This document shows, in pieces, positions 7,688-15,040 of a stretch of 64,000 nucleotides of DNA. The DNA is taken from NCBI GenBank assembly GCA_900555715.1, contig USMC01000008.1:14629-78628 (forward strand). The letters are read 5' to 3'. Position 1 is the first letter of the stretch. Each line of letters starts with the position of its first letter. The notes beneath the pieces are model-generated. The model saw only the letters and a program-made list of their open reading frames with translations, did no database searches and was not told the origin of the DNA. The translations under genes and the position numbers were made by a program. The stretch comes from an uncultured Porphyromonadaceae bacterium. Lineage in GTDB: Bacteria > Bacteroidota > Bacteroidia > Bacteroidales > Muribaculaceae.

Positions 7688-8539
7688 ATGGAAAACATAA
7701 ATGAAAATGACGTCCGTCCGGACGTTCTCAACTATGACGACATACGGCAGATGGTGCCGGCGCTCGACGGACACCCTAAGCTTGTCCGCTGGCTGCTGCA
7801 TTTTCTGAAGGTCGATAAGGTCAACCAATGGCACGGAGCCGCCTGCGACACTCCCGGACCGGAGTTTGTCAGACGTCTGCTTTTCGAGCAGCTCGACGTG
7901 AAGCTGCGCGTCGACGGCGAGGATGTGCTCGACAATCTTCCGCAAGGGGCGTTCATTACCGTAAGCAACCATCCCTTCGGTGCGCTCGACGGCATAATCC
8001 TCATCTATCTCATTACCCGGCACCGCCCTGAGTTCCGCGTGATGGTGAATATGATTCTCAATCATATATCCGCCATGCGTCCCAACTTTATAGCCGTCGA
8101 CCAGTCGGCGTCAGCCGACCCCGCCAAGCGCGCCGTGTCGGTTCAGGGCATACGCAAGGTGATGACGATGCTCAGGGCAGGAGAACCTGTAGGATTCTTT
8201 CCGGCAGGCGCAATGAGCAAGACTACCTGGCACGACGGTCTTCAGGACCGCCCGTGGCAGGATACTGTGCTTCAGATTATCTATAAGGCAAAAGTGCCGG
8301 TCATTCCCATCTATTTCCACGGTCGCAACAGCCACTGGTTCAACTTCCTCGGTCATGCCTGCTGGCAGGCGCGCTCCCTGTGTCTGCCTTCGGAGGTCAA
8401 TAAGAAGCGCCATACTACAGTGCATGTGAGCGTCGGACAGCCTATAAGCGTCGAGGAGCAGGCTAAACACGCTGCAAGCCCGCAGGAGCTCGGAGCATTT
8501 CTGCGGAAGAAAACATATGATCTGAAGTTGATGAAGTGA
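7688..8539 (+). CDS. PlsC-like acyltransferase (GlsA/hemolysin-type), in the inositol-lipid operon
   Basis: A 283-residue acyltransferase. The catalytic box is SNHPFGALDG (His95, Asp101), the HX5D form seen in OlsF/GlsA-like enzymes rather than the usual HX4D. Later blocks are EPVGFFPAGAMSK and VPVIPIYFHGRNS, which bind the acyl acceptor and donor in PlsC relatives. It is a paralogue of the GlsA-like protein at 41543-42373 but has a longer N-terminus. Its place between an AUR1-like enzyme and a second CDP-alcohol transferase suggests that it acylates a lipid precursor or modifies an inositol lipid; the acceptor is unknown. The ATG at 7688 is preferred to an upstream frame that overlaps the previous gene. 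Confidence 0.75.
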   Translation: MENINENDVRPDVLNYDDIRQMVPALDGHPKLVRWLLHFLKVDKVNQWHGAACDTPGPEFVRRLLFEQLDVKLRVDGEDVLDNLPQGAFITVSNHPFGALDGIILIYLITRHRPEFRVMVNMILNHISAMRPNFIAVDQSASADPAKRAVSVQGIRKVMTMLRAGEPVGFFPAGAMSKTTWHDGLQDRPWQDTVLQIIYKAKVPVIPIYFHGRNSHWFNFLGHACWQARSLCLPSEVNKKRHTTVHVSVGQPISVEEQAKHAASPQELGAFLRKKTYDLKLMK

Positions 8540-8544
8540 CAGTG

Positions 8545-9483
8545 ATGAAAGAAAAAGAGAAGAATTCTTACCAGGCCTCGCTCAAGTCGCTTGACACTGA
8601 GGAAAATATCGACCTCTGGTTCTATCGGCCGGTAGGCTATGCCTGGGCATGTCTGGCACGACGGCTCGGAATCACGCCGAACGTAATCACGATAGCCTCT
8701 ATTTTTCTTGGTATCGGCGCCGGAATAGCCTTTTATTTCAACAACATCTGGATCAACGTTGTCGGAATGGTGCTTCTTGTATGGGCGAACTCTTTTGACA
8801 GTGCCGACGGGCAGCTTGCCCGTATGACGAAGCAGTATTCGCGTATAGGGCGCATACTCGACGGACTGAGCGGCGACATCTGGTTTTTTACCATCTATCT
8901 GTGCATCTGCCTGCGCGAGAACGCCACAGCTCCGTTTTTCGCAGAACATCCATGGCTAATATGGTTAATTGCGTCCGTCACCGGTATCTGTCATGCGCGT
9001 CAGGCGGCAATGGCAGACTACTACCGTCAGTTCCATCTCTATTTCCTAAAGGGCAAGGAGGGCAGCGAGCTCGACTCCTATAGCAGTCTCCGCGCAAGAT
9101 ACGACGCTATGAGCTGGAAAGAACAGTTTATGCCAAAACTTGTTCTGTATTTCTATATGACATATACGCACAACCAGGAGGTGCTGACTCCGGCGATGCA
9201 GAAGCTTCGGGCTGTCATCGTTTCCACTTACGGCGATGCCATGCCTCCTCAGAGTTTCCGCGACGAATTCCGCAAAGGAAGTCTGCCGCTGATGAAATAT
9301 ACGAACATACTGTCGTTCAACTGGCGCTGTATCGCCCTGTTTGTCTCGCTTGCCTTAGGGCAGCCATGGCTCTACTTTATGTTCGAACTCGTTGTGTTGA
9401 ATATTCTCCTTATATATATGGTGGTCCGGCACGAACGTCTGTGCCGCCGCATGACAGCATGGATTGAAAATGAAAAACATTAA
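8545..9483 (+). CDS. Second CDP-alcohol phosphatidyltransferase, with an altered last motif position
   Basis: A 312-residue membrane protein. The motif begins normally: SFDSADGQLAR gives D85, D88, G89, A92, R93, then eight residues to G102 and D106. At the place of the final Asp (residue 110) there is Gly, and an Asp follows at 111 (ILDGLSGD). About 100 residues after the motif are an unusual soluble-looking stretch (QFHLYFLKGKEGSELDS and onward) before the last hydrophobic helices. The substrate is unknown. A GTG at 8536 overlapping the previous stop is an alternative start; the ATG at 8545 is nearby and more usual. It overlaps the HAD gene by 14 bases. Confidence 0.72.
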   Translation: MKEKEKNSYQASLKSLDTEENIDLWFYRPVGYAWACLARRLGITPNVITIASIFLGIGAGIAFYFNNIWINVVGMVLLVWANSFDSADGQLARMTKQYSRIGRILDGLSGDIWFFTIYLCICLRENATAPFFAEHPWLIWLIASVTGICHARQAAMADYYRQFHLYFLKGKEGSELDSYSSLRARYDAMSWKEQFMPKLVLYFYMTYTHNQEVLTPAMQKLRAVIVSTYGDAMPPQSFRDEFRKGSLPLMKYTNILSFNWRCIALFVSLALGQPWLYFMFELVVLNILLIYMVVRHERLCRRMTAWIENEKH

Positions 9484-10180
9484 GGGAATCATCTTCGACT
9501 ACGGCGGCACCATCGACAACGGCGGCGACCACTGGGCGGTCACTATCCGCGAGGCTTACCGCACTCTTCCTATCCCCGAGTTGCCGCTGGAACTTTTCTG
9601 CCAGGGATACGTCTTCGCCGAACGCGAGCTTGCCCGTGTGCGCCACATACTGCCTGAGCATAATTTCCGCGACATGATGGAAATCAAGGCAAGGCTTGAA
9701 CTTGAGGAGCTCGTGCGCGCCGGAGCTCCTGTCAGCGCATGCGATATACCCGCTTATGCTGCCGCCATAGCCGCATATACCGACCGCCGCGCCCATGCAT
9801 GCGTGCAGGAAGCGATTCCGACACTCGACCGCCTTGCCGCGCGGTATCCCATGGCGCTTGTGAGCAACTTTTATGGAAATATCGGCGCCGTCCTGCGCGA
9901 ATATGGAATCGACTCTTATTTCCGCGACGTCATCGAGAGCGCTGTAGTAGGTGTCCGCAAGCCCGATCCTGCTATCTTTCGTCTTGGCACCGACGCTCTC
10001 GGGCTGAAGCCCGATGAGGTGCTCGTCGTCGGCGACAGCATAGGCAAAGACATCGTTCCGGCGCGGTCTATCGGCTGTGAAACCGCGTGGATAGAAGGAA
10101 AACCGTGGTTTTTCGACAAACCTGCCGACGCCACCGGAATTCATATCAAAAAGCTATCTGAACTCACAGACCTGCTTTAA
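9470..10180 (+). CDS. HAD-superfamily phosphatase
   Basis: A 236-residue HAD hydrolase. Motif I is IIFDYGGTIDN (nucleophile Asp and a second position changed to Tyr-Gly-Gly-Thr), motif II LVSNFYGN, motif III VRKPDPAIF, and motif IV VVGDSIGKDIVPA. The cap lies between motifs I and II. HAD enzymes of this shape dephosphorylate small phosphate esters. As the last gene of the inositol-lipid operon it could act on inositol phosphate or on a headgroup intermediate, but only its place suggests this. An in-frame TTG six bases earlier is an alternative start. It begins inside the 3' end of the preceding gene. Confidence 0.75.
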   Translation: MKNIKGIIFDYGGTIDNGGDHWAVTIREAYRTLPIPELPLELFCQGYVFAERELARVRHILPEHNFRDMMEIKARLELEELVRAGAPVSACDIPAYAAAIAAYTDRRAHACVQEAIPTLDRLAARYPMALVSNFYGNIGAVLREYGIDSYFRDVIESAVVGVRKPDPAIFRLGTDALGLKPDEVLVVGDSIGKDIVPARSIGCETAWIEGKPWFFDKPADATGIHIKKLSELTDLL

Positions 10181-10203
10181 CAGGTGTATACATTTAAATG
10201 TGT

Positions 10204-10231
10204 AACTCGCTGAAAAATTAACTTGCTGAAA
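10204..10231 (+). repeat. Two 12-bp direct repeats upstream of the MIPS gene
   Basis: AACTCGCTGAAA (10204-10215) and AACTTGCTGAAA (10220-10231) differ at one base and are offset by 16 bases. A 12-bp palindrome, ACATTTAAATGT, lies just before at 10190-10201. Their place about 85-110 bases upstream of the -7 box suits an activator or repressor site, but no regulator is known. Confidence 0.4.
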
Positions 10232-10315
10232 CATGATTGTCGAAATATTAGGTATGATTAACAAAACTTGACCGAAATTATATTATTTGTATTTTCACAA
10301 TCTAAAAACAATTGC

Positions 10316-10323
10316 TACTTTTG
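10316..10323 (+). promoter_or_regulatory. -7 box of the myo-inositol-phosphate synthase gene
   Basis: TACTTTTG fits TAnnTTTG. A transcript from here would carry an untranslated leader of about 100 bases before the ATG at 10430. No TTG lies at the expected -33 distance, so expression may need an activator. Confidence 0.55.
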
Positions 10324-10332
10324 AGGCGTGAA

Positions 10333-10376
10333 AGCGGCTTCTTGAGAGAATCCGCTCGGTTTTCCAGCGTAAAACC
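10333..10376 (+). promoter_or_regulatory. Two consecutive hairpins in the MIPS leader
   Basis: Hairpin 1 (10333-10356) pairs AGCGG with CCGCT and TTCT with AGAA around a TGAG loop, with one C/T mismatch between the two stems. Hairpin 2 (10358-10376) pairs GGTTTT with AAAACC around a seven-base loop. Both lie in the predicted untranslated leader. There is no run of T after either, so they are not simple terminators. Confidence 0.4.
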
Positions 10377-10429
10377 CTATACCGAAAAAAATTAAAACAT
10401 ATAAGTCAATCTTTTAAAGCTAATTTAAA

Positions 10430-11767
10430 ATGAGCGAAACAAAAGTAAAGCCGGCAACTGGTAAGCTCGGCGTAATGGTAGTCGGACTCGGTGCCGTATC
10501 CACCACATTTATGACCGGCGTCCTTATGACGCGCAAAGGGCTTGCAAAACCTGTCGGTTCAATGACCCAGTACGACAAAATGCGTGTCGGACAGGGCGCT
10601 GACAAAAAGTATCTCCACTACAAAGACATCGTTCCTATCGCCGATCTCAACGATATCGTATTCGGCTCATGGGATGTATATCCTGCAAATGCATTCCAGT
10701 CGGCTATGCACGCCGAGGTGCTCAAGGAAAAAGACATCCTTCCCGTTAAGGACGAACTCGAAAAAATTGTGCCTCTCAAGGCTGCTTTCGATCATAACTA
10801 TGCAAAACGCCTCGACGGTGAGAACATCAAGAAAGGCACACGCTGGGAACTCGTCGAGCAGCTCCGCGAAGACATCCGCAAGTTCAAGGCAGACAACAAC
10901 TGCGATCGTATCGTAGTCCTCTGGGCTGCATCGACCGAGGTTTATGTCCCCGTCGACGAAAAAGTACACTACACTCTCGCCGCTCTCGAAGCGGCAATGA
11001 AGGCTGATGACAAAGAGCATATCGCTCCCTCGATGTGCTATGCTTACGCAGCCCTCAGCGAAGGCGCTCCCTTCATCATGGGCGCCCCCAACACTACTGT
11101 CGACATCCCCGCTATGTGGGAACTCGCCGAGAAGACACACATGCCTATCGCCGGCAAGGACTTCAAGACAGGTCAGACACTCGTGAAATCAGGCTTCGCT
11201 CCCATCATCGGCACACGCTGCCTCGGTCTCAACGGCTGGTTCTCGACAAACATCCTTGGTAACCGCGACGGTCTCGTTCTCGACGAACCCGCTAACTTCC
11301 GCACAAAAGAGGTTTCCAAGCTCTCTACACTCGAGTCTATCCTCGTTCCCGAAGAGCAGCCCGACCTCTACGGCGTCAACTGCGGCGGCGAAGGCAACGA
11401 CCACAACGGTTACTACCACAAAGTACGCATCAACTACTATCCCCCGCGTAACGACAACAAGGAAGGCTGGGACAACATCGACATCTTCGGCTGGATGGGC
11501 TATCCCATGCAGATCAAGATCAACTTCCTCTGCCGCGACTCTATCCTCGCAGCTCCTCTCTGCCTCGACCTCGTTCTCCTGAGCGACCTCGCCGCACGTG
11601 CAGGACGCTACGGCATACAGCGCTTCCTCAGCTTCTTCCTCAAGAGCCCTATGCACGACTACACAAAGAACGAAGTGCCTGTCAACCACCTCTTCCAGCA
11701 GTACGTCATGCTTAAGAACGCTATCCGCGAAATGGGCGGATACGAAGCCGACGAACTCATCGACTAA
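10430..11767 (+). CDS. ino1: myo-Inositol-phosphate synthase (MIPS)
   Basis: A 445-residue cytoplasmic enzyme that turns glucose-6-phosphate into inositol-phosphate using NAD. The NAD fold begins VMVVGLGAVSTT near residue 15. Other MIPS landmarks are MGAPNTTVDIPA, the catalytic loop AGKDFKTGQTLVKS, GLNGWFSTNILGN, and the C-terminal YPPRNDNKEGWDNIDI and MQIKINFLCRDSILAAPL blocks. The length is that of the shorter prokaryotic form. It is set apart from the upstream lipid operon by a 249-base gap holding its own promoter, repeats and leader hairpins, and it ends in a strong terminator, so it is probably a single-gene transcript. It supplies the inositol for the enzymes encoded at 4074-10180. Confidence 0.93.
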   Translation: MSETKVKPATGKLGVMVVGLGAVSTTFMTGVLMTRKGLAKPVGSMTQYDKMRVGQGADKKYLHYKDIVPIADLNDIVFGSWDVYPANAFQSAMHAEVLKEKDILPVKDELEKIVPLKAAFDHNYAKRLDGENIKKGTRWELVEQLREDIRKFKADNNCDRIVVLWAASTEVYVPVDEKVHYTLAALEAAMKADDKEHIAPSMCYAYAALSEGAPFIMGAPNTTVDIPAMWELAEKTHMPIAGKDFKTGQTLVKSGFAPIIGTRCLGLNGWFSTNILGNRDGLVLDEPANFRTKEVSKLSTLESILVPEEQPDLYGVNCGGEGNDHNGYYHKVRINYYPPRNDNKEGWDNIDIFGWMGYPMQIKINFLCRDSILAAPLCLDLVLLSDLAARAGRYGIQRFLSFFLKSPMHDYTKNEVPVNHLFQQYVMLKNAIREMGGYEADELID

Positions 11768-11788
11768 TCGCACCAAGCTCATAACCAT

Positions 11789-11824
11789 AAACAAAAGAAG
11801 CCGCTTCTGCGGCTTCTTTTGTTT
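11789..11824 (+). terminator. Rho-independent terminator after MIPS
   Basis: A perfect 16-bp stem: AAACAAAAGAAGCCGC pairs with GCGGCTTCTTTTGTTT around a TTCT loop. The A/T-rich outer stem supplies the T-run and could work in both directions. Confidence 0.85.
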
Positions 11825-11874
11825 ATATCCGATTGTGAAAAATCTTTAAAATAGACTTGCGGAAGTAGCAACTT

Positions 11875-11905
11875 TTGGCAGAGACAAAAATATTGCCTAA
11901 ATTTG
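11875..11905 (+). promoter_or_regulatory. Promoter of tRNA-Glu
   Basis: TTG at 11875-11877 and TAAATTTG at 11898-11905 are 20 bases apart. The mature tRNA begins 18 bases after the box. Confidence 0.65.
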
Positions 11906-11923
11906 CAGTCGCAAAACCCGGAC

Positions 11924-11995
11924 GGCCCATTCGTCTATCGGTTAGGACGCAAGATTTTCATTCTTGAAAGAGCGGTTCGATTCCGCTATGGGCTA
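11924..11995 (+). tRNA. tRNA-Glu (anticodon TTC)
   Basis: A complete cloverleaf of 72 bases. The acceptor stem pairs GGCCCAT with ATGGGCT, the anticodon stem CAAGA with TCTTG around the loop TTTTCAT, and the T arm contains GGTTCGATTCC. The 3' CCA is not fully encoded (ACCT follows). It has its own promoter and terminator. Confidence 0.95.
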
Positions 11996-12003
11996 CCTCA
12001 ACC

Positions 12004-12035
12004 CGCTCCAGTCGTCCTGATTGGAGCGTTTTTTT
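12004..12035 (+). terminator. Terminator after tRNA-Glu
   Basis: CGCTCCA (12004-12010) pairs with TGGAGCG (12022-12028), followed by seven T. It separates the tRNA from the HAD gene that starts 17 bases later. Confidence 0.75.
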
Positions 12036-12051
12036 ACAAATACACCAGGCT

Positions 12052-12660
12052 ATGATACGTAATCTGCTTTTTGACCTCGGCGGTGTCATTGTCGACATCG
12101 AACGGCAGCGTTGTGTACGCGCCTTCGAGGAGCTTGGGCTCAAAGACGCCGATTCATACTTCGGAGAATACGCCCAGAGCGGTATTTTCTACGGCATAGA
12201 AAACGGCTCTGTCAGCATTGATGAATTTCATAAGGAAATGCGGAGTCATCTTCCAGAAGGAACTACCGACTACCAGATTGACAGCGCTTTCTCGAAATTT
12301 ATCATCGGCATTCCTCAGCATCGTCTCGAAACGCTCCGTAAACTTCGCTGCAAGGGATATGGCATATACCTGCTCAGTAATACGAATCCCGTGATGTGGC
12401 GGGGAGTGCTCGCCTCGGAATTCGCAAAGGAGGGTCTGCGTCGCGACGATTATTTCGACGGCATGGTGACGTCGTTCGATGCGCGCTCATGCAAGCCCGA
12501 CGAAGCGATATTCCGCTATACGGTTGAAAACCTTGGCATTGACCCTGCTGAAACGCTCTTTTTCGACGATTCAGCTGCTAATGTCGAAGCCGCAAGAGCT
12601 GTCGGATTCAATGCTGTGCTGGTAGAGAAAGGCACTGAGTTCACCGACTACCTTCCCTGA
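12052..12660 (+). CDS. HAD-superfamily hydrolase (YihX-like)
   Basis: A 202-residue cytoplasmic HAD phosphatase. Motif I is LLFDLGGVIVDIE at the N-terminus, motif II YLLSNTNPVMW, motif III SCKPDEAIFRY and motif IV LFFDDSAANVEAA. This set, with Gly-Gly in motif I and the small alpha-helical cap, is that of YihX-like sugar-phosphate (often glucose-1-phosphate) phosphatases and related haloacid dehalogenase-like proteins. The exact substrate cannot be told. It sits just upstream of ribF with one base between; riboflavin pathways contain a HAD phosphatase step in some bacteria, so FMN-pathway work is possible but unproven. Confidence 0.8.
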   Translation: MIRNLLFDLGGVIVDIERQRCVRAFEELGLKDADSYFGEYAQSGIFYGIENGSVSIDEFHKEMRSHLPEGTTDYQIDSAFSKFIIGIPQHRLETLRKLRCKGYGIYLLSNTNPVMWRGVLASEFAKEGLRRDDYFDGMVTSFDARSCKPDEAIFRYTVENLGIDPAETLFFDDSAANVEAARAVGFNAVLVEKGTEFTDYLP

Positions 12661-12661
12661 T

Positions 12662-13534
12662 ATGGACAGGAGCGAAGCGCGCAGGTTCATCGCTGCAGTA
12701 GGCATGTTCGACGGCGTGCACAAAGGGCACGCACATCTGCTGCGTCAGCTGAAAGATGAAGCTGCGGAGCGCGATCTTGCGCCGCTTGTCCTCACCTTCG
12801 CCCGTCACCCGCTGGCGGTGTTGCATCCGGAAAGTGCGCCGGCAGTACTGACAGGAACAGGATTGCGCGCCGACCTCATCCGTCGGCTCGGAATCGACAA
12901 CATAGGTATACTCGACTTCTCTCCGGACGACTTCCGGCTCTGCGCGGCAGAGTTCATGGACAAAATCAAGGATGAATATGGCGTAGAAGCACTTCTGATG
13001 GGCTTTAATAATCACATCGGCAGCGACCGCTTTACTTGTCAGGACCTTGCTGCAGATGGTATGCCGGTAATAGGCGCCTCGAGATACCCCGACCTGATGG
13101 TAAGCAGTTCGGCTGTGAGAGCGGCTGTCGTAGGGAATGATTTCGCAAAAGCGGAAGAATTGCTCGGACACCAGTTTATAATCCGCGGTACTGTTGTAGG
13201 AGGTCATCGGATAGGACGCACGATTGGTTTCCCGACGGCGAATGTCGTTCCGGAAGATTCTGCACAGCTGATACCGGACGACGGAGTTTATGCCGTCACC
13301 GTCCGAACGGACACCGGAACATACCGGGGAATGGCTAATATCGGTATGCGGCCTACCGTCGGTGGAACCCACCGGACGCTGGAGGTGCATCTGATAGGGT
13401 TCGAGGGCGATCTGTATGGACAGACCGTCGACATCGGTTTTATCCGCCGCCTGCGTGGTGAGCGCTGTTTCCCCGATCTGCAGGCGCTTAAGGCGCAGCT
13501 TGTCAACGACTGCCGGGCGGCGATGGAGGAATAA
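12662..13534 (+). CDS. ribF: Bifunctional riboflavin kinase / FAD synthetase
   Basis: A 290-residue enzyme making FMN and then FAD. The N-terminal adenylyltransferase domain has GMFDGVHKGHAHLL (nucleotidyl-transferase HxGH-like motif), LTFARHPLAVLHP and the later VSSSAVRAAVVGND. The C-terminal kinase domain has GTVVGGHRIGRTIGFPTAN and VYAVTVRTD. The order and motifs are those of RibF; the length is a little under the usual 305-315. It follows the HAD gene with one intervening base. The PepSY-like gene comes 45 bases downstream and may share the transcript. Confidence 0.92.
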   Translation: MDRSEARRFIAAVGMFDGVHKGHAHLLRQLKDEAAERDLAPLVLTFARHPLAVLHPESAPAVLTGTGLRADLIRRLGIDNIGILDFSPDDFRLCAAEFMDKIKDEYGVEALLMGFNNHIGSDRFTCQDLAADGMPVIGASRYPDLMVSSSAVRAAVVGNDFAKAEELLGHQFIIRGTVVGGHRIGRTIGFPTANVVPEDSAQLIPDDGVYAVTVRTDTGTYRGMANIGMRPTVGGTHRTLEVHLIGFEGDLYGQTVDIGFIRRLRGERCFPDLQALKAQLVNDCRAAMEE

Positions 13535-13579
13535 GAACAATTATATGACGGACGCGTTATAAATAGAAAATCCAATTTT

Positions 13580-13634
13580 ATGACTGCGAAGAAAATTATT
13601 GTCATTCTTATGGCACTTGTAGCCGAGCGTCGGC
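13580..13634 (+). other. Out-of-frame signal peptide of the PepSY-like gene
   Basis: An ATG at 13580 opens MTAKKIIVILMALVA, a good signal-peptide start, in a frame one base away from the PepSY-like frame at 13635. Reading 'gcc' and then skipping one base near 13624-13625 gives SVGMARA followed by DKYTI, an AxA-type cleavage site exactly where the mature protein should begin. As printed, the frame runs on to a stop inside the coding region, so the two halves are not joined. Confidence 0.6.
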
Positions 13635-14030
13635 ATGGCGCGCGCCGACAAATACACTATCAACCGCGAAGAGCTTCCCCTGGAAGCTCGTGAGTTCATA
13701 ACCACCCACTTCCCCAAAGCGAAAATTGCCATGATAAAAGTGGACCGTCACCTTCTCAAAAAGACCGACTATGACGTGCGCTTTGTCAACGGCACAAAAG
13801 TAGAGTTCAATAACTCAGGAAAATGGACGAGCGTGGAAATGAAGAAAGGCGCTGTTCCGTCCGCCATTGTGCCTAAGCGTATCCGCGACTATGTGACAAA
13901 GAACTATGACGGTACCGACATTGTCGAGATAGAGAAGGATCATAAAGGCTATACAGTGGAACTTGCCGATGACATAGAGCTAAAGTTCGATCTCCTCGGC
14001 ACGTTCAGAAAAGTCGATTTTCCCGACTGA
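13635..14030 (+). CDS. PepSY-like (BLIP-type) periplasmic protein, signal peptide frameshifted
   Basis: The 131 codons from the only in-frame ATG encode two PepSY-like repeats: 'ELPLEAREFITTHFPKAKIAMIKVDRH...YDVRFVNGTKVEFNNSGKWTSVE' and 'VPKRIRDYVTKNYDGTDIVEIEKDHKGYTVELADDIELKFDLLGTFRKVD', each quoted here in abbreviated form. Such small Bacteroidetes proteins are normally secreted to the periplasm and may act as inhibitor-like or binding domains. Here the signal peptide lies upstream in another frame (13580-13634), with an in-frame stop at 13620-13622 before the ATG. The gene is either a recent pseudogene, or the window holds a one-base error, or it uses a shift. Confidence 0.72.
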   Translation: MARADKYTINREELPLEAREFITTHFPKAKIAMIKVDRHLLKKTDYDVRFVNGTKVEFNNSGKWTSVEMKKGAVPSAIVPKRIRDYVTKNYDGTDIVEIEKDHKGYTVELADDIELKFDLLGTFRKVDFPD

Positions 14031-14043
14031 CAGACAGCAGGCT

Positions 14044-14943
14044 CTAATCGGGCTGTGTGCGCAGCTGCTTCCTCAGGCGCGTCGGCGACATGCCGAGGTG
14101 CTTGCGGCAGTATTTGCCGAAGAATGATATGTCGGGAAAACCAAGCAGATTCGTTATCTCCTTCATGGATTTATCGGAGTCGCGCAGCCAGTAGCGTATG
14201 TCGCGCAGTACGTAGTCGGTGATCCATTCCGACGCTGTTTTACCGGTTACCTGCCGGCATACCGCCGAGAGATACTTAGGCGATATGCAGAGCCTGTCGG
14301 CGTACCAGCCGAGTTTGCGCTGCCGTATGCCGGGCTGGAGCAGATGTTTCATAAAATCCTTGAAAATCACTTCCTGCCGGTTTTTCAGTCCTGCGCCGTG
14401 CGACGTTATCTTCGACTCGTCGATGCACGCGAGCAGCTCGTACATCGACGCTCTGAAGATCGAGAGAATAATCTGCTTCTTGAATGTCGTGCGCTTCATT
14501 GTGCTCTTCTGACGAAGTATCTCGCCATAGAGACTTATCATCTTCATGCAGTCCTCGTCGACGTGCAGCAACGGCTCGTCGATGAAACGGAATGCACGGT
14601 CCCAGAGGTCGATGTCGGACAGCTCTGTCACCAGTCCCCGTTTCGACATGCAGAGCACACATCCGCGGAAATCCTCGCTTAAGGTGCACTCGTCGTAAAT
14701 ATCGCCTGGACGTATGACAATGAGCTCATTGCTTTTCTGAGCTATTTCCCGACCGTTGATTTCTATCCTCAGATTGCCGCTGATGCAACCGAGGACGACA
14801 TACATATCGATGCGCATCTTGTCTTTGAACGACAGTTTCTGAAGGTCGGTGTAGAACACTATATCGTCATCCTTATAATCGAGCTCTACGCCGACATCAC
14901 TGATATGCTCGAAATTGAAGTTGCGGGGAGTTGTACTGACCAT
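14044..14943 (-). CDS. AraC-family transcriptional regulator
   Basis: A 299-residue regulator. The N-terminal half (about 1-170) is a cupin-like sensor (VVLGCISGNLRIEINGRE, NELIVIRPGDIYDE). The C-terminal 110 residues hold the double helix-turn-helix: KLGWYADRLCISPKYLSAVCRQVTG and KEITNLLGFPDISFFGKYCRKHLGMSPTRLR. The ligand is unknown. The ATG at 14943 is used because the longer frame to 15033 runs through this gene's own -7 box (14960-14967). It is divergent from the second PatB gene with both promoters in a 97-base gap, so that gene is a likely target, along with the regulator itself. Confidence 0.88.
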   Translation of the reverse strand: MVSTTPRNFNFEHISDVGVELDYKDDDIVFYTDLQKLSFKDKMRIDMYVVLGCISGNLRIEINGREIAQKSNELIVIRPGDIYDECTLSEDFRGCVLCMSKRGLVTELSDIDLWDRAFRFIDEPLLHVDEDCMKMISLYGEILRQKSTMKRTTFKKQIILSIFRASMYELLACIDESKITSHGAGLKNRQEVIFKDFMKHLLQPGIRQRKLGWYADRLCISPKYLSAVCRQVTGKTASEWITDYVLRDIRYWLRDSDKSMKEITNLLGFPDISFFGKYCRKHLGMSPTRLRKQLRTQPD

Positions 14944-14959
14944 AGTTTCCGGTTTTTGG

Positions 14960-14967
14960 CAAATATA
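14960..14967 (-). promoter_or_regulatory. -7 box of the AraC-family gene
   Basis: Minus-strand TATATTTG (TAnnTTTG), 16 bases before the ATG at 14943. It decides the start codon, because an upstream start would lie outside the transcript. Confidence 0.55.
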
Positions 14968-15009
14968 GTCATTTTTAGGCGTTCCGATGGAAAATACGGC
15001 GAAAAACAC

Positions 15010-15017
15010 TATCTTTG
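15010..15017 (+). promoter_or_regulatory. -7 box of the second PatB gene
   Basis: TATCTTTG (TAnnTTTG), 23 bases before the ATG at 15041. The weak -33 region and the neighbouring AraC gene suggest activated transcription (inference). Confidence 0.55.
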
Positions 15018-15040
15018 CATCAGAAACGAACAATAAACCG

